From: Kitagawia praeruptora
Lineage: Eukaryota; Streptophyta; Magnoliopsida; Apiales; Apiaceae
DNA: 64,000 nucleotides
Reading direction: 5' to 3'
Assembly: GCA_037693485.1 (NCBI GenBank)
Contig: CM075346.1
Coordinates: 45,120,001-45,184,000, forward strand
The notes under the pieces were generated by a model that saw nothing but the letters and a program-made list of their open reading frames with translations, made no database searches and was not told the origin of the DNA. This document shows positions 58,796 through 64,000 of the stretch, piece by piece. How positions within the stretch are numbered: the first letter of the stretch is position 1; each line of letters begins with the position of its first letter. The position numbers were made by a program, and so were the translations under genes.

Positions 58796-58926
58796 TGTCT
58801 TTTTAGAGATTGCCCCAGGAAGTTTAAAGGTGGAGGGCTTACCAACATCCCTCCGTGAATACTCTTTTCCACCTTCTAGCTACTCTGCTGCAGCTCTTTG
58901 CTCTCTCTCATTCAGTTATTCTTCAT
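58796..58926 (-). pseudogene. Second captured exon in CACTA-3, gene not identified
   Basis: Bounded on the minus strand by TTTTGCAG^ and AAAA^GTAAGA, it reads EREQRAAAE-LEGGKEYSRRDVGKPS and then FKLPGAISKKTK, with one internal TAG. I do not recognise the gene. It lies upstream (in minus sense) of the WVD2-like exon. Confidence 0.45.
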
Positions 58927-59930
58927 CTGCAAAATCATGTACAAGGTCAGAGATGGGACAAGAGACAGAGAGATTAAAATTACATAGTGTGCTACGAAAC
59001 CATATATGAAGTCCTGTTAGGCGTCCACATTATATGCCCCAAGCCTATCAAAATTTAAGGTACTGTAACATTTAAATTCATAAATTGATAATCATTCAGG
59101 GATGTTTTGTCATCGTAATAGAAGACCGTCTATTGAGGATTAAAAGTTAATGTAGTCTCGGACATTGAAATTGTTTGTGAACATGGATGCAGATGTCATC
59201 CTCATCCCCCAGCTAAGAGTACATTGTTTTAACTTGTTTCAGAAGAATACAAGCACTAGTTACTGTACTAGATTATCTACCGCACCATTAATATCAATGT
59301 ATTATAAGGGATCATAGAACAATGGAGCTTTTAAAACTTCACAACCAAGATTCAATTTTCATAAATTCACAACCAAGATTCAAACTTTACACCAAAAAAA
59401 AAAAACACACCCACAAATCAAGAACCTGATTTCAATCTAATGCTACAATTTTCAACCCTAAAATCAAGAAATAGATGATAAAGATTCAATCTTTACAAAG
59501 AAAAATTCAAAAAAGTAAGTAATGTTTACAAATTAACAGCTAAAGATCATAGATTACATACCTTAAGAACTAAAAAGGTGTGAGAATTCGCCAACGGAAT
59601 AGAAAAAATGCGGAGAAATCAAGAATCAATATCGTATTTGTGTATGTATCTTTTTCAATCGGGGTCTAAAACAAATGAAAAGGGATTGAAACAAGAGAGA
59701 GATGAGAGAGTGTGAGAGATGTGGGAGAGAGTTGGGTGAGAGAGAGAGACGAGAAAGAGATGAGGGAGCTCGGTGAGAGAGATGAGAGAGCCCGGTGAGA
59801 GAGACCAGGGAGTTGAGTTAAATAATTGTGCAACATTTTACTTAAAATATTGGTAAAGTAATTGTTTTGTCTGAAAATTCTAGTATTGAAAGTCCCCGCC
59901 AATGAAATTTTAGTTTAGCCGCCTAAATGT

Positions 59931-60014
59931 TTCCTTCAATTTGATTGAAAGTGTATAATAATTTCTTTAAAAAAAAAAGTGTATAATAATTAAATTTTAA
60001 GTAATTATTAAATA
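59931..60014. other. Short AT-rich junction
   Basis: GTGTATAATAAT occurs twice around an A-rich run (about 59949 and 59980). No gene; it joins CACTA-3 to the satellite. Confidence 0.4.
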
Positions 60015-62215
60015 GGTATCTCCTATCTCGTTATTGGGAGTAGTTCTTTGACTAGATCTTTGTAAAAAAGTCGTACAAGACAAATTTGAAAATTTTTGAT
60101 TATTTTTTCACAACACTAGAATGAGTACCTATAAACATCCGTACGATTTTATTATTTAGAAAATCGAATTAATTAATTTAATAATTAATCGGTTAATTCG
60201 ATTAATTAGTTATTAAATAATTTTTTTTGATGATTTCTTCGACGATCGAACCGTACGGTTGTTAATAAACACTCATTTTAGTTTTGGGAAAAAATAATTA
60301 AAAAATAAAAAGGTCGGGTTGTACGAGATTTTAACAAAAACGTGGTAAAAGTTATGCTTCGTAAATAGAGAGACGATCCAGATTCACTGAATAATTTTTT
60401 AGAATGCTTTCTTCGATGATCGAACCGTACAAATGTTAATAAACACTCATTTTAGTGTTGGAAAAAAATAATTAAAAAATAAAAAGGCCATGTTGTACGA
60501 GATTTTACAAAAAACGTAGTAAAAGTACTACTTCCTATAACGAGACACGATCCAGATTCACTGAATAATTTTTTTAAATGATTTCTTCGACGATCGAACC
60601 ATACGGATGTTAATAAACACTCATTGTAGTGTTGGAAAAAAATAATAAAAAAATTAAAAGGCTCGGTTGTGCCGCATCTTAACGAAAACGGATGTTAGAG
60701 GAAGTAGCACTTTTACTAAGTTTTTGTTAAAATCCCGTACTACCCGGGCTTTTTATTTTTCGATTATTTATTGACAACACTAAAATGAGTGTTTATTAAC
60801 ATTCGTATGGTTCGATTGTCGAAAAAATCATTCAAAACAATTATTCAGTGAATCTGGATCGTGTCTCGTTATAGGAAGTAGCACTTTTACTACGTTTTTG
60901 GTAAAATCTCGTACAACATGGCCTTTTTATTTTTTAATTATTTCTTTCCAACACTAAAATGAGTGTTTATTAACATTCGTACGGTTCGATCGTCGAAGAA
61001 AGCATTCTAAAAAATTATTCAGTGAATCTGGATCGTCTCTCGTTTTACGAAGCATAACTTTTACCACGTTTTTGTTAAAATCATGTACAACCTAGCCTTT
61101 TCATTTTTAGATTATTTTTTATAACAATAAAAAGAGTGTTTATTAATATCCGTACGGTTCGATCGTCGAAGAAATCATTCAAAAAAATTATTCAGTGAAT
61201 CTGGAACGTGTCTCGTTATTGGAAATAGCACTTTTACTAGGTCTTTATTAAAATCTCGTACAACCTGGCCTTTTTATTTTTCGATTATTTTTTTATAACA
61301 CTAAAAAGAGTGTTTATTAACATCCGTACGGTTCGATCGTCGAATAAATCATTCAAAAAAATATTTCAGTGAATCTGGATCGTGTCTCGTTATAGGAAGT
61401 AGCACTTTTACTAGGCTTTTGTTAAAATCTCGTACAACCCGACCTTTTTATTTTTAAATTATTTTTTTATAACACTAAAAAGAGTGTTTATTAACATCCG
61501 TATGGTTTGATCGTCGAAGAAATCATTCAAAAAAATTATTCAGTGAATCTGGATCGTGCCCCGCTAAAAGAAGTAGCACTTTTACTACGTTTTGGTTAAA
61601 ATATCGTATTACCCAGCCTTTTTATTTTTCGATTATTTTTTACCAACACTAAAATGAGTACGTATTAACATCCGTACGGTTGGATCGTCGAAAAATTCAT
61701 TTAAAAAATACTTTGTTAATCGGGGACGAATCTCGTTTTAGGGAGTAGTACTTTGACTAGATCTCTGTTAAAAAGTCGTATAAGATAAATTCCTACTAAA
61801 ATGAGTACTATTAACATACGTACGGTTGGATCTACGAAAAATGCATTTAAAAAAAAATATTTTGTGAATCGGGTACGAATCTCTTTATAGGGAGCGGTAC
61901 TTTGACTAGATCTTTGTAAAAAAGTGGTACAAGATAAATTTGAAATTTTTTGATTATTTTTTTCCAATACTAGAATGAGTACCTATTAACATCAGTATGG
62001 TTGGATCGTCGAAAAATGCATTTAATTATTTTTTTGTGAATCGGGTACGAATCTCTTTATAGGGAGCGGTACTTTGACTAGATCTTTGTAAAAAAGTCGT
62101 ACAAGATAAATTTGAAATTTTTTGATTATTTTTTTCCAATACTATAATGAGTACCTATTAACATCCGTACGGTTTGATCGTCAAATAAATCATTAAAAAA
62201 AATATTCATTGAATC
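60015..62215. repeat. Satellite-like array, ~174-bp unit, with internal inversion
   Basis: The mark GAATCTGGAT (or GAATCGGG) recurs at 61024, 61197, 61371, 61545, about 61715, 61866 and 62038, mostly 172-174 bases apart. Each unit holds GTACGGTTCGATCGTCGA and AAGTAGCACTTTTACTA. From about 60150 to 60690 the units run in the opposite direction, giving a large imperfect inverted repeat centred near 60705. A variant unit (GACTAGATCTTTGTAAAAAAGTC) stands at both outer edges (60045-60140 and 61750-62200). Confidence 0.88.
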
Positions 62216-62788
62216 AAACTTTTTAATTTGATTTCCCCACCATTTATAATCCTTATATTTCAATTTTTATAATTAATAAATTAGCTTAACAATTTTTTTT
62301 AAAAATTTGAATTTTTAAAAAAAGTAATTTTGGCAAACAAATATTTTGGCAAACAATTTTTATAATTAATAAAATAGCTTAACAAACAAATTTATTTGTT
62401 TTCTTGAAAATGTGGGGAAAATAAAAGCAAAGAGCCTCCTACCCAAAAACAAATGAAGAACAGGCTGAGCGGCAAAAATACCGCTCTTTCTAATTTTTTA
62501 ACGAAAACAAACACCCCGCCCTTAGCTCTTTTGGTCCACAAATCATAGATATTTTTTCACTATCTTTTTCACTTTTATTCTCTCTTGGTAGCGCTCTATC
62601 TTTCTCCTTCTCATCTCTCTCCTTCTTTCTCTTTCAATCGATATGAAAGCTTTTTTGATTTAGGGATTTTATATTTATAATTAATTTATAATCGATTACT
62701 GCAGGTTTGTAGCTAATGATGGAAAAAAGAGAACAAAATAACGACTAATTAGGGTTTTGTTGGAGAATTGGGGAAAAAAAGAGAAGAT
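62216..62788 (+). other. Leader-like AT- and CT-rich sequence before captured exons
   Basis: Contains GCGGCAAAAATACCGC (about 62470), CACCCCGCCC (about 62512) and a CT-rich stretch (62575-62640), then an acceptor-like TTACTGCAG (62704). The layout recalls the leaders of the CACTA elements. No coding sequence is assigned. Confidence 0.4.
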
Positions 62789-62893
62789 ATGGCGGCTTTC
62801 AACGTGGTACAGAGGAGAAGAAGAGCAGCTATGGCCGATAACAAAAGAGATAAACACGGCGATCTTTGCTATCATTTTAAAAAATGGCGCAGG
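62789..62893 (+). pseudogene. Short first-exon-like ORF, basic, unidentified
   Basis: ATG 62789 opens 35 codons (MAAFNVVQRRRRAAMADNKR..., ending HFKKWRR) up to a donor-like CAGG^GTACTT. It is Arg/Lys rich. I do not recognise the gene; it does not join in frame to the following phosphatase exon. A CT microsatellite follows at 62929-62946. Confidence 0.4.
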
Positions 62894-63137
62894 GTACTTT
62901 ACAATCTCTCTCTCCCCCCAATCGCTCTCCCTCTCTCTCTCTCTCTGGTAAAGACGCGTGTGTTAGCTAGCTTATATGTATCTTGCAATATATGTACATT
63001 TGAAATTTCGGTGTACTATTTTTAGATTTGTATAACATCAGTAAACCTTTAATTCAAAGAAATAGATATCAATTGTTACCTTGTAATCCTATGCTTTATT
63101 TTTTGGTTCTTACGACTAATTTTGGATTTCCTTGCAG

Positions 63138-63253
63138 TCACATCATTTTGGTCTACACTTACTTTCTTGTTGCTCTTTGCGTATCCAAAACCAGAGAATC
63201 CAACTCCAAGTTTTGAGTATCATACAGCCTTCAGTGGTGTGGCCTTGGGAATT
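63138..63253 (+). pseudogene. Exon of lipid phosphate phosphatase delta (LPPD-like)
   Basis: A 116-nt exon with borders CCTTGCAG^ and ATT^GTAAGT reads TSFWSTLTFLLLFAYPKPEN and then PTPSFEYHTAFSGVALGI. This closely matches the late transmembrane and loop region of plant LPP-delta (sphingoid-phosphate phosphatase at the ER). The N-terminal exons with the phosphatase motifs are absent from the window, so this is a gene fragment, probably captured. Confidence 0.8.
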
Positions 63254-63459
63254 GTAAGTGTAGAACTACACGGTCATAACATATTATGTTTCATATTACT
63301 TTGTGCCATTATTTTGAATGCTCTTGCTGTTAACTGGTTGTTGTAAGTGGGTTAATTCTTTAGTGGCACGAGAATAGAGATGTCTTAAGTATTTCCTTGT
63401 GCATTATGTGTGTATACAAGGTATAAAATCTTATAGAGCAAATTATTTATGTTGGGCAC

Positions 63460-64000
63460 TGTAACACCCCTAGATCTGGGGTCGGAGATCTAGGCTGTCA
63501 CTAAATCCTTAATTCCCATTTTAATAAACATTACACTCAATCTTCCTTTTTAGCATGCTGTGACCCCTCAGTCAAACATAACATTTACCGATTATAGGCT
63601 CAGAGACAAAATTAAAATGTTACTGAGTTATTACAACCATCTTGAAATAGATATTACAAACCCAAATTGTCATAATCTTAAAAGTTCAAATTAAAAGGAT
63701 TACCATCTGAGACGGCATCTACAGCCACAATACGGTTTGGTTTTCAGAAGCTTACACAAGTCATGTTTGTAAATAAACCTAACCAACCTAAGCTGTAGAC
63801 CTATCCAACTTAGTCTGCTCACCTGTGGTAATGCTACTGGGTGTGACCTCGACACCTGCCTCGTAAATAGTCTCCTATACTGCTGACCGGTTAGCACGCT
63901 TTTGCGGGGGGTCTGCCTTGTTCTTGCCATGCTTATCTGTTGTTGTGTGGTGGTATACATAAAAGAAAAGCAAGAGTGAGCAATATAGCTCAGCCATATA
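63460..64000 (-). mobile_element. Gypsy LTR (LTR-C), 3' end on the minus strand, runs off the window
   Basis: On the minus strand it ends CCCAGATCTAGGGGTGTTACA at 63460, resembling LTR-B (4884) and the complete LTR (10090). The conserved block TGAGCTATATTGCTCACTCT is at about 63974-63993. The sequence after the LTR end is not a primer site, so this is a solo or 3' LTR. Confidence 0.8.
63700..63930 (-). CDS. Short basic leader ORF in LTR-C (76 aa)
   Basis: From ATG 63930 (minus): MARTRQTPRKSVLTGQQYRR... to the stop at 63700. Ten in-frame codons lie upstream, but the inner ATG aligns with the starts at 5267 and 9672 in the other LTRs. The first eleven residues resemble the histone H3 tail (ARTKQTARKS). 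Likely part of the LTR leader, not a host gene. Confidence 0.4.
   Translation of the reverse strand: MARTRQTPRKSVLTGQQYRRLFTRQVSRSHPVALPQVSRLSWIGLQLRLVRFIYKHDLCKLLKTKPYCGCRCRLRW

Larger units (their letters stand above)
56928..59930. mobile_element. CACTA-3: gene-capturing CACTA-like element, right end not found
   Basis: The left end CACTACGTCAAATTTGGGCT interrupts the antisense ORF. Subterminal GTGACTAAAAAG / TTAGTCACA-type motifs fill 56940-57400. The interior has minus-strand captured exons and, near 59690-59910, a GA-rich (CT-rich on the minus strand) leader with CCCCGCC, mirroring CACTA-1 and -2. No matching inverted end was found before the satellite, so it is truncated or its end has diverged. 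Confidence 0.6.

Noticed and set aside
63700..63930. Histone H3-like start MARTRQTPRKS taken as a histone gene
   Set aside because: Only the first eleven residues resemble H3; no histone fold follows, and it lies in an LTR. Kept only as a micro-ORF observation.

Overview
The window looks like one block of nested transposable elements from a flowering-plant nuclear genome. It is probably a eudicot; the species cannot be told from the sequence. The reasons are plant Ty1/copia and Ty3/gypsy retrotransposons with initiator-Met primer sites, CACTA DNA transposons with 3-bp target duplications, a FAR1/FRS-type (Mulder transposase-derived) gene remnant, CT-rich leaders and plant-type GT-AG introns inside captured gene pieces. 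I see no complete host gene, no rRNA or tRNA gene and no CRISPR array.

Layout. 0.5-2.8 kb: a broken FAR1/FRS-like gene cut by an LTR. 2.8-4.9 kb: gypsy LTR with gag debris, then an LTR-like remnant. 4.9-6.7 kb and 16.9-18.6 kb: one old reverse-strand gypsy LTR, split by a very young element at 6750-16920. That young element has 3341-bp LTRs that look identical, an AATAC target duplication, tRNA-Met primer site and purine tract, and two intact ORFs (a proline-rich protein and a gag) but no pol. 18.6-19.4 kb: truncated hAT-like element. 19.4-52.9 kb: a SIRE-like copia element (outer) with 1.7-kb LTRs and gag but only pol relics. It is interrupted by a second, coding copia element on the minus strand (21848-34374, TSD GCTCT), by CACTA-1 (40947-45406, TSD AGT) and, within its 3' LTR, by CACTA-2 (45925-51416, TSD ATT). 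52.9-56.9 kb: gypsy pol debris and a reverse-strand Tat-type 3' LTR with an antisense additional ORF. 56.9-59.9 kb: CACTA-3, right end not found. 60.0-62.2 kb: ~174-bp satellite with an internal inversion. 62.2-63.3 kb: short gene fragments including a lipid phosphate phosphatase delta exon. 63.46 kb to end: another gypsy LTR on the minus strand.

How the parts relate. The three CACTA elements carry pieces of host genes with splice sites kept: CCDC124, a DExH RNA helicase and perhaps RPT2 in CACTA-1; an SR splicing factor, an unidentified three-exon gene and a MAP kinase tail in CACTA-2; a WVD2-like/TPX2 gene in CACTA-3. The 6.75-16.92 kb element must borrow pol functions from an autonomous relative. 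Its two ORFs each start a few bases after an acceptor-like site, suggesting alternative splicing from one leader. Order of insertion: old gypsy LTRs and the outer copia first; the inner copia (5 substitutions and 2 indels between its LTRs by eye) later; the gag-only element most recently.
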